The translations under genes and the position numbers were made by a program. A model generated the notes under the pieces. That model made no database searches. It was given only the letters and a program-made list of their open reading frames with translations, and was not told where the DNA came from. Shown here piece by piece: positions 33,460 through 43,012 of a stretch of DNA of 64,000 nucleotides (positions are counted from its first letter, which is position 1; every line of letters begins with the position of its first letter). Source of the DNA: JBCCMA01 sp045107005 (GTDB lineage Bacteria > Pseudomonadota > Gammaproteobacteria > Steroidobacterales > JBCCMA01); assembly GCA_045107005.1 (NCBI GenBank), contig JBGCFP010000056.1, forward strand, positions 23,635-87,634, written 5' to 3'.

Positions 33460-34752
33460 TTAATGCAGCTTTACTTCCGCTCGCGTGGCCTTGTAAATGC
33501 GGTCGCCCAGCATGATGAGCAAGGTCGACATTTTGCCGTGGACGGCCGACTGATGCAGTCGATACAGGGACAAATAGACCAAACGCGCCACCCAGCCCTC
33601 GACGAACACGGTGCCGCGCACCAGGTTGCCCATCAGGTTCCCCACGGTGGAAAATTTGCTGAGGCTGACCAAGCTGCCGAAGTCGCGATAGACAAACGGT
33701 TTATTCGGTTTGCCCTTGCGCATCGCCAGCACGTTGCGCGCCGCTATCGACGCCATTTGATGTGCCGCTTGTGCTCGTGGCGGCACTTCTGCGCCGTCTT
33801 TCATGGTGCAGGCACAGCAGTCGCCAATGGCCATCACGTTATCGAAGCCTTTGACCACCAGGGCGTCGTTGACTTCAATGCGCCCGAGCCGGTCGACAGG
33901 AAAACCGCTTTGGGCGAGCCACGACGGGGCTTTGACGCCGGCGGCCCAGACGCTGATGTCGGCGTCAATCGCTTCGTCTTCTTTGGTGTAGACAGCGTCC
34001 TCGGCGACTCTGGCCACCATGGTGTTCGTTCGCACGCTTACGCCGATGCGCTCGAGTTCCTGTTCAACCGACGCGCCAATCCTCGGCGGCAGACGCGGGA
34101 GCAAGCCGGGCGCGGCTTCAATCACGCAGACGCTTAGGCGTTCTTCGGAAAAATGTTCGAACCCGAACTCGCGCAAACGCTGAACTACATTATGCATGTC
34201 GGCGGCGAGCTCGACGCCGGTCGCGCCCCCACCGACAATCGCGATGCTCAGCTTGGCATCGGGCTGCTCCGAGGCGTTGACCCGGTGCAGTTGGGCCGCA
34301 AAGTTCTTGTGGAACAATTCTGCCTGCTCGCGCGAATCGAGTTGCTTGCTGAAGTCGCGTACGCCGTCGATGCCAAAGTCGTTGCTCAACGAGCCTACGG
34401 CGACGATGAGCTGGTCAAAGTGGACCGTGCGTTCGGGCATCATTTCGCGCCCTTCGTCGTCGTTGATCGAATCGAGCTCGATGGTCTGTGCAGTCAGATC
34501 GATGCTCTGTGCCATGCCCAGCACGAAACTGAACCGATGCTTGCGCGCGAGCATGCGGTAGCTGGCCTCATCGTGATAGCTGTTCATGGAGCCCGTTGCG
34601 ACTTCATGGAACAGCGGTTTCCAGATATGCGTCGGGTTCTTGTCAACCAGAACCACTTCGGTGTTTGGATCGCGCTTGAGTTTGCGCGCCAGTCGGACCA
34701 CCAGTTCGAGACCGCCTGCGCCTCCTCCGAGTACAACGATACGGTCTTTCAC
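33460..34752 (-). CDS. Type II NADH dehydrogenase-like FAD oxidoreductase
   Basis: 430 residues from a GTG start. Two Rossmann folds are clear: VVLGGGAGGLELVVRLARK binds FAD and IAIVGGGATGVELAADMHN binds NAD(P)H, with the GDCCAC region (MAIGDCCACTMKDG) of NDH-2 and related enzymes. The last 60 residues include an amphipathic segment (NLVRGTVFVEGWVARLVYLSLYR) that could anchor it to the inner membrane. It probably passes electrons from NADH to quinone without pumping protons. Sequence alone does not separate NDH-2 from close relatives. Confidence 0.9.
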   Translation of the reverse strand: MKDRIVVLGGGAGGLELVVRLARKLKRDPNTEVVLVDKNPTHIWKPLFHEVATGSMNSYHDEASYRMLARKHRFSFVLGMAQSIDLTAQTIELDSINDDEGREMMPERTVHFDQLIVAVGSLSNDFGIDGVRDFSKQLDSREQAELFHKNFAAQLHRVNASEQPDAKLSIAIVGGGATGVELAADMHNVVQRLREFGFEHFSEERLSVCVIEAAPGLLPRLPPRIGASVEQELERIGVSVRTNTMVARVAEDAVYTKEDEAIDADISVWAAGVKAPSWLAQSGFPVDRLGRIEVNDALVVKGFDNVMAIGDCCACTMKDGAEVPPRAQAAHQMASIAARNVLAMRKGKPNKPFVYRDFGSLVSLSKFSTVGNLMGNLVRGTVFVEGWVARLVYLSLYRLHQSAVHGKMSTLLIMLGDRIYKATRAEVKLH

Positions 34753-34861
34753 GATGGGGCAGTTCCTTGTGGGTCGACTACAGGCAATAACGCGCGGTGC
34801 CGCACTGCGACACCGCGCTATTGTCCTGAATTCTGCCGCAGAGGCAACTGTCAGGGGCGAG

Positions 34862-36679
34862 CTAGTTCACAGTTATGACCACTCTCTGGGCGGTATATTG
34901 GGTCGCATCGGCGACCACCACATCGGCGCGGACGCTGGTGACGGCCGTACTACCGTCAAGCGCTGAGGCAAGGGCGGCGCTGAACGTGGCAAAGTCAAAG
35001 TAGACCATTTGCGCGCCGGCTTGCCGCAGTACGAACAAACCGCGACCGTTTTCGTCCGCCGTTAGTGTCAGCGTTTCGCCAAGACTCAGCAGATCGCGCA
35101 AAATACCCGATTGATTCAGAACATGAATCAGGCCGAGCTCATCCGCTTCCAGCGCAAACGTCAGGCTGTTGTCATTGATCACGGTGAGCGTATTGACGCT
35201 GCCCGGCAGTGCCCAACGCACGTGGATGCGGCCATTGCTCGCGGTCAGGTCGCCGACCGACTGCGCAATAAAGTCATTGGGCGCGGTACCAAATGGGGCG
35301 ACGATGCCAAGGACCCGAACGGGCGCACCCAGCGTCAGCGAGTCCAGCGCAAGGCTGCCGGTATCGACTTCGTAGTGGTCCGGATCGGCGTCAGTGTCGG
35401 GCGCGGTGCCGGTGCCGCTGAAGTCGAACAGCCCAGTGCGGCGCCCGCCTATCTGACTGACGTTGACCGCGAGCGGAACCACGCTTGTGGTGGTGCCGGC
35501 GAAACTTGTGTAGAGAATGCGGGCCAGACCTTCGGTGGCGTCCAGCGTACCGTTGTCCAGGTCGCCAAGAACGGTGAGCCGTTGTCCAACGGATATGTCG
35601 GCTGGCGTGAGCGTCGTTAAAGGTGAGCCCTGCTGTCGCAAGACGGTCGCGTCACTAACGGTGACGCTCAGCGTGTCGTTGAACGTGACGAGCATGTCTT
35701 CGCGCACCAGCGTAACGCCGCGCAGAGTCAGCTCGTTACCTGAGCGGGCGATGACGCTGCCGGTGGCGATGTCCTCGCTGCCAAACGGCACACTGCTGCC
35801 GGCCAGCACGCGCGTCGCAACCACACTCCGCTCGCCGATCTGATGTTCGCCGAAAGCCACGACGTAGCTGCCGGTATCGAGTGTCGACAGTGCCAACAGG
35901 CCGTCGTCTCCGACATACGTAACCTGATCGATTTCGAACTCGGTGAGCGTTGTGGTTTCGATGTTCAGCGCCCCAAAGTCGCCGCGCGGGTGAAAGAAAG
36001 GGCGTACGTTCAGCGTAAATTCGGAAGCGTCAGTGTCGACGCTTCTAAGCAAACCGCGGGCGCGACGGGTTTTCGGTCGTGCCAGCTCGGTGTCGGCGAA
36101 CAGCACGCCGTCCATTGCCGCCGTTGCTGGCGACACACTCAAATCGAGCTTGTGCGACGCCTCCAGGTCGAAATCCAGCGTGACACTGGCCGGCACGCCG
36201 GGCGCCAGGACAAAGCGATCGGCCGCTGCGAATTCCAGAGCGATATCGACCGTGGTGAGCGGTGCGCCCGACGCGTCGACGGCGGTCACCTCGACGCTTT
36301 GACCGGAGTTGTCTTCGGCGAGGATCGTCGCATTGCTGTAGTCGAGCTGGAGCGTGACGGCGGTGTATGTACCGGTGGGCAGCGTCGCCGCCGTCACCAG
36401 CTCGGTGACGTCAACGTACTGGGCGAAATCGATCTGGGTCGACTCCGGCAGCGTGTCGATCTGCGTGCCGTTGGCGCGCGTAAACGCAATGCCGAGTACG
36501 TCGACCTGATAGCTCAGAAAATCCCCCGGTGCATCGGTCAAACCGATGATGACCTGGCCCGTCGGATCGGGCGGCGTCGTGGTGTCCGGTGGTGAGGTTG
36601 TGGTTTCGCCACCACCTGAGCCGCAGCCCGCAAGGCCAAGCGTCAGCGCAATTAACAGGCTAAAAACCCAATTCTTCAT
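34862..36679 (-). CDS. DUF4382-containing lipoprotein
   Basis: 605 residues from ATG 36679, preceded by GGAGAG; the frame extends upstream but that part is not signal-like. The lipobox LAGC follows FSLLIALTLG, then a Gly/Thr/Pro-rich spacer. Residues about 42-200 match DUF4382 (IIGLTDAPGDFLSYQVDVLGI), an extracytoplasmic beta-sandwich domain. The remaining 400 residues are beta-rich repeats with a DUF5666-like look. Function unknown; probably at the cell surface or in the periplasm. It is downstream of the PilY1-like gene, separated by that gene's terminator. Confidence 0.85.
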   Translation of the reverse strand: MKNWVFSLLIALTLGLAGCGSGGGETTTSPPDTTTPPDPTGQVIIGLTDAPGDFLSYQVDVLGIAFTRANGTQIDTLPESTQIDFAQYVDVTELVTAATLPTGTYTAVTLQLDYSNATILAEDNSGQSVEVTAVDASGAPLTTVDIALEFAAADRFVLAPGVPASVTLDFDLEASHKLDLSVSPATAAMDGVLFADTELARPKTRRARGLLRSVDTDASEFTLNVRPFFHPRGDFGALNIETTTLTEFEIDQVTYVGDDGLLALSTLDTGSYVVAFGEHQIGERSVVATRVLAGSSVPFGSEDIATGSVIARSGNELTLRGVTLVREDMLVTFNDTLSVTVSDATVLRQQGSPLTTLTPADISVGQRLTVLGDLDNGTLDATEGLARILYTSFAGTTTSVVPLAVNVSQIGGRRTGLFDFSGTGTAPDTDADPDHYEVDTGSLALDSLTLGAPVRVLGIVAPFGTAPNDFIAQSVGDLTASNGRIHVRWALPGSVNTLTVINDNSLTFALEADELGLIHVLNQSGILRDLLSLGETLTLTADENGRGLFVLRQAGAQMVYFDFATFSAALASALDGSTAVTSVRADVVVADATQYTAQRVVITVN

Positions 36680-36780
36680 GGTTCTCTCCGTTTGATTCAA
36701 GCAACAGGACGGGGTGTGTCTTGCCTGATCAACGGCTCGCCGCCGTTTTGGTTGACGGCGGTTGACGGTCGAGCACAAAA

Positions 36781-36812
36781 AAAGCCCCGCACGAGGGCGG
36801 GGCTTTGTCGCT
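36781..36812 (-). terminator. Rho-independent terminator of the PilY1-like gene
   Basis: A 10-bp stem AAAGCCCCGC/GCGGGGCTTT with a 6-nt loop; on the minus strand it runs into a long T tract. It lies 24 nt after the stop codon of the PilY1-like gene. Confidence 0.94.
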
Positions 36813-36829
36813 AGATCATCAACCTCAGA

Positions 36830-39800
36830 CTAGCCAGTCTCATCGAGCTGGCGCCAGTACGTCCGCGTGGGTCGCACACGACCACCCGCGTCGCAGGCCT
36901 CAGCACCGAGCTGGCACTGAACGTTAGTGCCGCCAGGACGCGTCTCCTCGAACTCACAGTCGTCCGACGAAGAATCGCAGGTGTCATCCGGGTCAGGTTG
37001 ATCCGGGTTGCTTGGGCAGTGAGGACCGAAACAGTTGTCGAGCACCAATTCTTCTTCCGGTGGCGCACCGAACAGGAAGGTGGCTTCTGGCGGAATGCCG
37101 GCCTTTTGCAGCGGGTCACGAATCAGCAGGCCGGTCGTCAGGTCAATGGTGTACAGCGCGCCGCTGCCCACGGCCGGAGCGCACGGGTTGTTCGTTGGTG
37201 CGCTGCCTGGCGTATACGCCGTGTAGTAGGCGGTGTTGTCGAACACCCTCGACCGCGCCAGCGATTTCTCGCCGTTGAGCGTCAGCGGGAACTTGAAGCC
37301 AGCCGCGCCAGCGGGCACCGTGACCGTGCTGGTGGCGCTCAGTGTCGTCAGATCGCCCGGCGCGATTTCGTAATCGTAATCGTCCGTTTCGTCGCCGATC
37401 ACTTCAAACGGAATGTAATCGCGTATGCCGAACAGATAGTCGTCGACGACCGTTTCCAGCGGGTGCGCGCGATGACCGGATGACAGGGTGATGGTCAGAA
37501 ACGCGGTGCCGTTCTCCGTGCTCAACGTGACGTCCGGCGCGTAGAAAAAGCGCCGGTTGTTGTTTGCAGAGCTGCTCAGCGTGCCGCCCAGCTCGGCAAT
37601 CACACCGCCGGTGATTTCAAACGAATCTTCGTTGTGTACGTCAAACCGCATCAGGCGGCCGACGATGTCTGTGGCGTACATGCGGTCGATGCTGCCGTCG
37701 AGATCCAGATCAATGGCTCGCACGCTGCTGGGAACGGCGTTCTTCATTTTGCTGACAACCGTATTGCGTGTAGCACCAAGATTCGTGTTGCTTGCCGACC
37801 ATTCCAGAGCACCGGTTTCCGCATTGATCATGAAGATCGCATTGCCCTTTTCGTTGGGGTCGTAGCTGTAACTCGTTTTGCTGTCCTGGACCGGATCATA
37901 ACCACCGCCGACAATCAGAACCGTCTTCACGTTCGGCGAATCGGTCGTACCGAAGTTCACCTTGGCGCGAGTCGGGGTTGACCAGCTTTCGATCATCTGC
38001 GAGTTACTGAACACCCACTCGAGCTTCGGTGCGCTCGTATCGGTAACGTCGAAAGCGTAGTACTTGCCACCACCGCGGCGCATGCCGACGTAGATACGAA
38101 CCTTGTCGCCAGCGTCAATGACACCGTCACCGCCATCGTCTTTCCACACGGTAAGGGAGCCGTCGAGGCCATAGCGACGTTTGTTCAGACCGAGTTTCGG
38201 GTTTTCCGCCATGTACGGAATGTTGTCCCACAATGCGTCGGGCATGAATGAAAACAGCTCTTCACCCGTTGAGCCGCTGACCGCCTGGAGATACCCTTCG
38301 TTGGTGCCAACGTAGAGCACGGTTTCCGGCGTGTCGGCACTGCTGCCGTAGGTCACAACGATGGGCTTGGAGTGCAGCGGGTCACCCATCGAGCGGCGTG
38401 CGTCGGTAAACGAACCGTTGCCGTTGGCATCGTAGGAATCAATGCCTGCCGCCCAGTCCAGCCAGCGATCCACAACGTCGTCGTTGGCAGTGGACGGCCA
38501 GGGGATCGCTTCACCGGCGGTGTATGGGACGGTCTTGTTGAGCAGCCGCTCGCGCATCGTTTCGTTGTCGCGCGACACCCGGGACAGGCTGGTGCCGCCG
38601 CCGGCGTTGGTCCATACGTTTCGGTTAACTGTCAGCTCGTCAGCCGCGCCGCCCGCGGACACTTGCGCGCCGTCAGGTGCGGATGACCAGTAGCTCCACG
38701 CGGTCGGCGTGTTGGGGTCGAGGTTGCCCAGCTGGTCGCGGCCGTCGTAGAAGAAGCCGGTCAGTGGATTGACCGCCACTTCATCGTCCATACCGATAAT
38801 TGATAGACCGTCATCCTGGTCGTTGTTGGTGTACTTGTATTTCTTGACGTTGCCGTCCCAGTTGTACGCGTCGCTGGGCTGGAACACGGTAAAGTAAAGT
38901 TCGTCGAGGTGGGTCGTGCGGTCAAAGTCGTTGACCGTCACAGCCGGCGCGGTAAAGCCGTTCACGTCGTCGGCAACGTTATTGAAAATCGCGCCCAGCG
39001 CGTTACGCAAGGTATCGGCGTCGTTGGCCGGATAGTAGGTGCCGCCACCGGCCGTTGCGGCGCGTTGCAGGAACGGTGCGTCGAGTGCGAAACCAATAAA
39101 GTGGCTGACGACGTTCTGCTTGCCCGGCAGGTCGTCGTTAAAATCGTTGGCGTACAGGAACTCGGCGAGTTCTTCGACGCACTCACCGCCGCTGGTAAAG
39201 CCATCGGGGTTCGTGCAGGTCGTGGTTTCGTGTTCGCTGTACGTTGGATCGTTGATCAGGTTGGTGATCAGTGCCGTGCCGTTGATATCGGTCGTGGGCA
39301 GGCCATCCGTGATGTAGACCGAGTAGTTGCGCTGGCAGGCGCCGATGATCGGGCTCTCATAAGTCGTGGTGCCTGATACATACGACTCCGGCACGCTTGG
39401 TGCGTAGCGGTTGTAGTAGTAACCATTGGAGTGCAAATAGGCGTCGTACGCGTTGACCCCAAACAGTGCCGGCGCGCCCATCCAGTAGTAGGCCGATTCC
39501 AGATAGGTTTCCTGGAGCGGCGTGTTGCCCGCGTGAACGATGTCATTAATGCGCTCGGTGAGCGACACACGATTGCTTTCGACTTCCGCCACTTCGTGGG
39601 TGACCATTCCGCCGTCGGCGTAGGCATCGCCGCTGCCAACCCGAATGTCGTAGCGCATCAGGCCAATGTTGACGTTTTCCATGTTGGCCACGAAGTCGTT
39701 GGCCACGTCCTGCATCACCTCCATGCGGTCACGGCCCAACGGATCATCGGCAACGCTGGCGCTCATACTGCCCGACGAATCGAGAATGAGCAGCACGTTC

Positions 39801-39940
39801 GGGTTGCTGGCCTGACCGGTTGCCGCGTTCTGACCGAAGAAGATCTCGGTGTCATCAGCGAGCGCAGCCTGGCCACTGAACAGGGTCAATGAGAAGCAGG
39901 CTGAAGCGACGAAAAAACCGCGTAGCGAAAAAGTATCCAT
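36830..39940 (-). CDS. PilY1-like type IV pilus-associated adhesin
   Basis: About 1036 residues from ATG 39940; in-frame ATGs at 39955 and 39958 are alternatives, and no clear Shine-Dalgarno decides between them. The signal peptide is FFVASACFSLTLFSGQAALA. A von Willebrand A domain follows, with the MIDAS-type LILDSSGSMS. The C-terminal half is a PilY1 beta-propeller (about 520-960) with Ca-loop-like DANGNGSFTD, DDGGDGVIDAGD and DLDLDGSIDR. Several Cys lie near the end. PilY1 acts at pilus tips in adhesion and surface sensing. No minor pilin genes (fimU, pilV, pilW, pilX, pilE) are adjacent, which is unusual for this family. Confidence 0.9.
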   Translation of the reverse strand: MDTFSLRGFFVASACFSLTLFSGQAALADDTEIFFGQNAATGQASNPNVLLILDSSGSMSASVADDPLGRDRMEVMQDVANDFVANMENVNIGLMRYDIRVGSGDAYADGGMVTHEVAEVESNRVSLTERINDIVHAGNTPLQETYLESAYYWMGAPALFGVNAYDAYLHSNGYYYNRYAPSVPESYVSGTTTYESPIIGACQRNYSVYITDGLPTTDINGTALITNLINDPTYSEHETTTCTNPDGFTSGGECVEELAEFLYANDFNDDLPGKQNVVSHFIGFALDAPFLQRAATAGGGTYYPANDADTLRNALGAIFNNVADDVNGFTAPAVTVNDFDRTTHLDELYFTVFQPSDAYNWDGNVKKYKYTNNDQDDGLSIIGMDDEVAVNPLTGFFYDGRDQLGNLDPNTPTAWSYWSSAPDGAQVSAGGAADELTVNRNVWTNAGGGTSLSRVSRDNETMRERLLNKTVPYTAGEAIPWPSTANDDVVDRWLDWAAGIDSYDANGNGSFTDARRSMGDPLHSKPIVVTYGSSADTPETVLYVGTNEGYLQAVSGSTGEELFSFMPDALWDNIPYMAENPKLGLNKRRYGLDGSLTVWKDDGGDGVIDAGDKVRIYVGMRRGGGKYYAFDVTDTSAPKLEWVFSNSQMIESWSTPTRAKVNFGTTDSPNVKTVLIVGGGYDPVQDSKTSYSYDPNEKGNAIFMINAETGALEWSASNTNLGATRNTVVSKMKNAVPSSVRAIDLDLDGSIDRMYATDIVGRLMRFDVHNEDSFEITGGVIAELGGTLSSSANNNRRFFYAPDVTLSTENGTAFLTITLSSGHRAHPLETVVDDYLFGIRDYIPFEVIGDETDDYDYEIAPGDLTTLSATSTVTVPAGAAGFKFPLTLNGEKSLARSRVFDNTAYYTAYTPGSAPTNNPCAPAVGSGALYTIDLTTGLLIRDPLQKAGIPPEATFLFGAPPEEELVLDNCFGPHCPSNPDQPDPDDTCDSSSDDCEFEETRPGGTNVQCQLGAEACDAGGRVRPTRTYWRQLDETG

Positions 39941-40198
39941 AAAGGTGGCGTCCATCATCAGTGTGTCTAAATCGGTTTGGCATAACGCGCGAGCCACTTG
40001 AACGCATGGCGCACGCCTTTGATTGCGAGGTCCGAGTCTAGACAATACGCGTGAGACTGCACGCGATTCACGACGAGAGCGGGGGCTTGTCCGACAAGCG
40101 GTTGGCGCGCCGGACTATCGTTAAACGAAAATTGCGCGTGCCGCGCGAAACGCTGTATACGTAGCGTTTTTCGATCTACAGTTAAACTGTGATGCGGT
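39941..40198. promoter_or_regulatory. Promoter region of the PilY1-like gene with hairpins
   Basis: 258 nt between the GMC gene end and the PilY1-like start. It contains a 7-bp stem AAACGCT/AGCGTTT at 40148-40169 followed by T residues, and a short ACAGT/ACTGT hairpin at 40178-40190. The latter, reading on the minus strand, is just after the GMC stop and could contribute to termination. Confidence 0.4.
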
Positions 40199-41803
40199 TC
40201 ACAGTTTGGCGCGCAGCAGGAACTCGGCGGCGCGTTCGGCGATCATGATGGTGGGCGCATTGGTGTTGCCACTAATCAGGTTTGGCATCACTGACGCATC
40301 AACGACGCTAAGTCCATCGACCCCGTTGACGCGCAGTGTCGGTGACACGACGGCGTCGGCGTCCGCGCCCATGCGGCAAGTACCCACGGGGTGATAGATC
40401 GTCTCGGCTTTGCGCCGAATAAAATCGGTAAGCACGTTGTCATCCTTCGATTCGGTCTCCGCGAACACCGCGTCGCCGCGCCAGGCGTCGAATGCCGGTT
40501 GATGCAGAAGCCGTCGGGACACTTTTAACGCTTCGACCATCAACCGTAAATCGTCGGGCGCGCCGAGATAGTTGGGCAGCAGGGCAGGGTGTTCGGTTGG
40601 ATCGGCCGATTTGAGGCGCAGGCGCCCGCGACTCTGGGGTCGCAGCACGCAGGCGTGCAGCGTGAAGCCGTGGCCTGGCAATCGATTGCGACCGTGGTCG
40701 TCCAGCTGCGCCGGCACAAAGTGGAGCTGCAGATCGGGCCGGTCGTTGTGGGCCAGATCACTGCAGACGAAGCCGCCGGCTTCTGCGGCATTGCTCGATC
40801 CCGGCCCGCTGCCGGTGAGCAGGTAGCGCATGCCGGCCGCCAGTTCCTCAACGGCGTTGAAGTCGTACGTCGCGTTAGTACGGGCGCGATACAACGTGCA
40901 GATGTCCAGGTGATCCTGCAGGTTTTCGCCGACACCGGGCCGGTCGGCGACCACTTTGATACCCATGCGACGCAGGTGATCGGCCGGCCCCACGCCGGAG
41001 AGCATCAAGAGCTGCGGCGAGTTAATGGCACCGGCGCTGACAATAATCTGGCCGCCGTTCGCTTTAATCGGTTCGCCGTCCTGCTCGCCAGCAACGCCGT
41101 AGGCACGCTGGCCATCAAACAGCACTTGATGGACGTTGGTGTCGCGCCACACCGTCAAATTGCTCCGCGATGCGACCGGATGCAAAAAAGCGACGGCGGC
41201 GCTGCAGCGGCTGCCGTTGCGCTGGGTAACGTGATAGGGCCCAACGCCGTGCTGGGTGGCGCCGTTGAAGTCGTTGTTCACCGGCTCGCCGGCTTCCTTC
41301 GCCGCGTGCAAAAACGCGTCCGTCAGGCCGTTACGATAGCGCAGCGACTGTACGTGCAGCTCACCATCGGCGCCGTGGAAGGCATTGGCGCCTGCACCGA
41401 AGTTTTCCGACTGACGGAATGCAGGCAGCACGTTTTCGTAGGACCAGTCGCTCAAGCCGTCCTCGGCCCAGTCGTCGTAGTCTCGCGCCTGCCCGCGGAT
41501 GTAGCACATGGCGTTGATTGAGCTGCTGCCGCCGATCACTTTGCCGCGCGGCCAGTACAATCGGCGATTGTTCAGTTCTTTCTGAGGCTCGGTGTAATAG
41601 CTCCAGTTGAAGCGCTCCATCGTCGCCATTTTGGCGATACCGGCGGGCATTCGAATGTACGGGTGGGTATCTCGCCCGCCCGCTTCAATGAGCAGAACGG
41701 AAGTCGCCGAGTTGGCCGACAGACGATTGGCGAGCACGCACCCCGCCGAACCGGCGCCCACGATGATGTAATCGAAAGAAGGGGGCTGGCGGCGTCCGCG
41801 CAT
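40199..41803 (-). CDS. GMC-family FAD alcohol/choline dehydrogenase
   Basis: 534 residues. FAD-binding motif FDYIIVGAGSAGCVLANRLS, GMC signature 1 (WPRGKVIGGSSSINAMCYIR) and signature 2-like GAINSPQLLMLSGVG are all present; the C-terminal catalytic His/Asn pair lies in IYHPVGTCRMG and SGNTNAPTIM. It resembles AlkJ/BetA-type dehydrogenases that oxidise alcohols at the membrane, but the substrate is not determined. Its ATG overlaps the upstream methyltransferase stop (TAATG), so the two are translated together. Confidence 0.92.
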   Translation of the reverse strand: MRGRRQPPSFDYIIVGAGSAGCVLANRLSANSATSVLLIEAGGRDTHPYIRMPAGIAKMATMERFNWSYYTEPQKELNNRRLYWPRGKVIGGSSSINAMCYIRGQARDYDDWAEDGLSDWSYENVLPAFRQSENFGAGANAFHGADGELHVQSLRYRNGLTDAFLHAAKEAGEPVNNDFNGATQHGVGPYHVTQRNGSRCSAAVAFLHPVASRSNLTVWRDTNVHQVLFDGQRAYGVAGEQDGEPIKANGGQIIVSAGAINSPQLLMLSGVGPADHLRRMGIKVVADRPGVGENLQDHLDICTLYRARTNATYDFNAVEELAAGMRYLLTGSGPGSSNAAEAGGFVCSDLAHNDRPDLQLHFVPAQLDDHGRNRLPGHGFTLHACVLRPQSRGRLRLKSADPTEHPALLPNYLGAPDDLRLMVEALKVSRRLLHQPAFDAWRGDAVFAETESKDDNVLTDFIRRKAETIYHPVGTCRMGADADAVVSPTLRVNGVDGLSVVDASVMPNLISGNTNAPTIMIAERAAEFLLRAKL

Positions 41804-42837
41804 TATCGGCCCGCACGTCCAAGCAGGTAGTGACTGACCCACCACTGTTGTCCGTTGTCGTACGCAAACAGCTCGGAGCAGGCAAGGAAAAACAGCCGCC
41901 AGCGTACCGTCCAGCGCGTACGCTCGCTCGCGCCGTAGGTGTCGGCGATCATGTCCTTGGCGGTATCGCCCGCTTGATCCATTTTGGCCAGCCACGCTTC
42001 CAGCGTCTTGCTGTAGTGGGTGCCCGACCAGCGCCACTGATCCACGACGTGCAGATCGCTGGCAAAGAAATAGGGCAGCCCGTCACTGGGCATCATGCCG
42101 CCACCGAAAAAGTAGCGAGTCATCCAGTCGGCGGGACCGCGGTCTTCGAACGGGTAGGGCACCTGCGCGTGACAGAACACGTGCTTGAAGAACAGACCGT
42201 CGTGGTTGAGCCATCCGCTCACTCGCCGATACAGTTCCGGCCAGTTGCGCATGTGCTCGAACATCTCGATGGACATCACTCGATCATACTGCTCGTCGGT
42301 CTGAAAATCGTTCATGTCAGCGGTGATGACGCGCAGATTGCCAAGGCCTCGCGCCAGCGCCTGGCTCTCGATGTGCGCCCGCTGTACGGCAGAATTGGAC
42401 ACTGAGGTGATCGAGGCGTTGGGGTAGAACTCCGCCAGCCATAGCGACAGAGAACCCCAGCCACAGCCCAGTTCCAGAATTTTCTGGCCGTCTTCAATCC
42501 GGGCGTGCTCGCAGGAGAGCGTTAGCGAACGCACTTCCGCTTCGTCGAGATTTTGCGCTCCGTCCCAGTGGCAGCTCGAATACTTCAGGCGCTTGCCCAG
42601 CACCGTCTGAAAAAACGCCGTTGGCACTTCGTAATGCTGCTCGTTGGCCACTTCGGGCACTAGTGCGACCGGGGCTTGCGCCATGTGCCTGGCAAACTCG
42701 CGCTCAGTGCGCGCCATCGCCGCACAGTCGTGCACCTGAATCTCCGACAGGCGCTCGCGTAGCAGGCGACGTATGCCGCGCCGGATTAGCGCGTCGGGGA
42801 CGAGGTTGCGTTCGGTAAGGTCAATCAGCGCTTGCAT
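41803..42837 (-). CDS. Cfa-like SAM-dependent methyltransferase
   Basis: 344 residues from ATG 42837; the frame opens 22 codons earlier at TTG 42903, but the listed start matches where the family usually begins. Motifs are QHYEVPTAFFQTVLG, KYSSCHW and the SAM site LELGCGWGSLSLWLAE, with IEMFEHMRNW. This is the cyclopropane-fatty-acid synthase/coclaurine N-methyltransferase-like group, so the acceptor could be a lipid or an amine. It is divergent from nei across about 175 nt and coupled to the GMC dehydrogenase. Confidence 0.87.
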   Translation of the reverse strand: MQALIDLTERNLVPDALIRRGIRRLLRERLSEIQVHDCAAMARTEREFARHMAQAPVALVPEVANEQHYEVPTAFFQTVLGKRLKYSSCHWDGAQNLDEAEVRSLTLSCEHARIEDGQKILELGCGWGSLSLWLAEFYPNASITSVSNSAVQRAHIESQALARGLGNLRVITADMNDFQTDEQYDRVMSIEMFEHMRNWPELYRRVSGWLNHDGLFFKHVFCHAQVPYPFEDRGPADWMTRYFFGGGMMPSDGLPYFFASDLHVVDQWRWSGTHYSKTLEAWLAKMDQAGDTAKDMIADTYGASERTRWTVRWRLFFLACSELFAYDNGQQWWVSHYLLGRAGR

Positions 42838-43012
42838 AAAAAAGTCGGCTTGTGCGGTGGCCCAATGGACACTGTTCGGAGCGAGGAGACTAATGGATGA
42901 CAAGGGTCAGGCCAAGCCCCAAAGACCGAGGTGGCACGCTGCGCTGGCGCTGGTATGGTTTAACGTAACCGACAGGACATCCGTTCTGCCGCACCATCAG
43001 GATAGGAGACTT

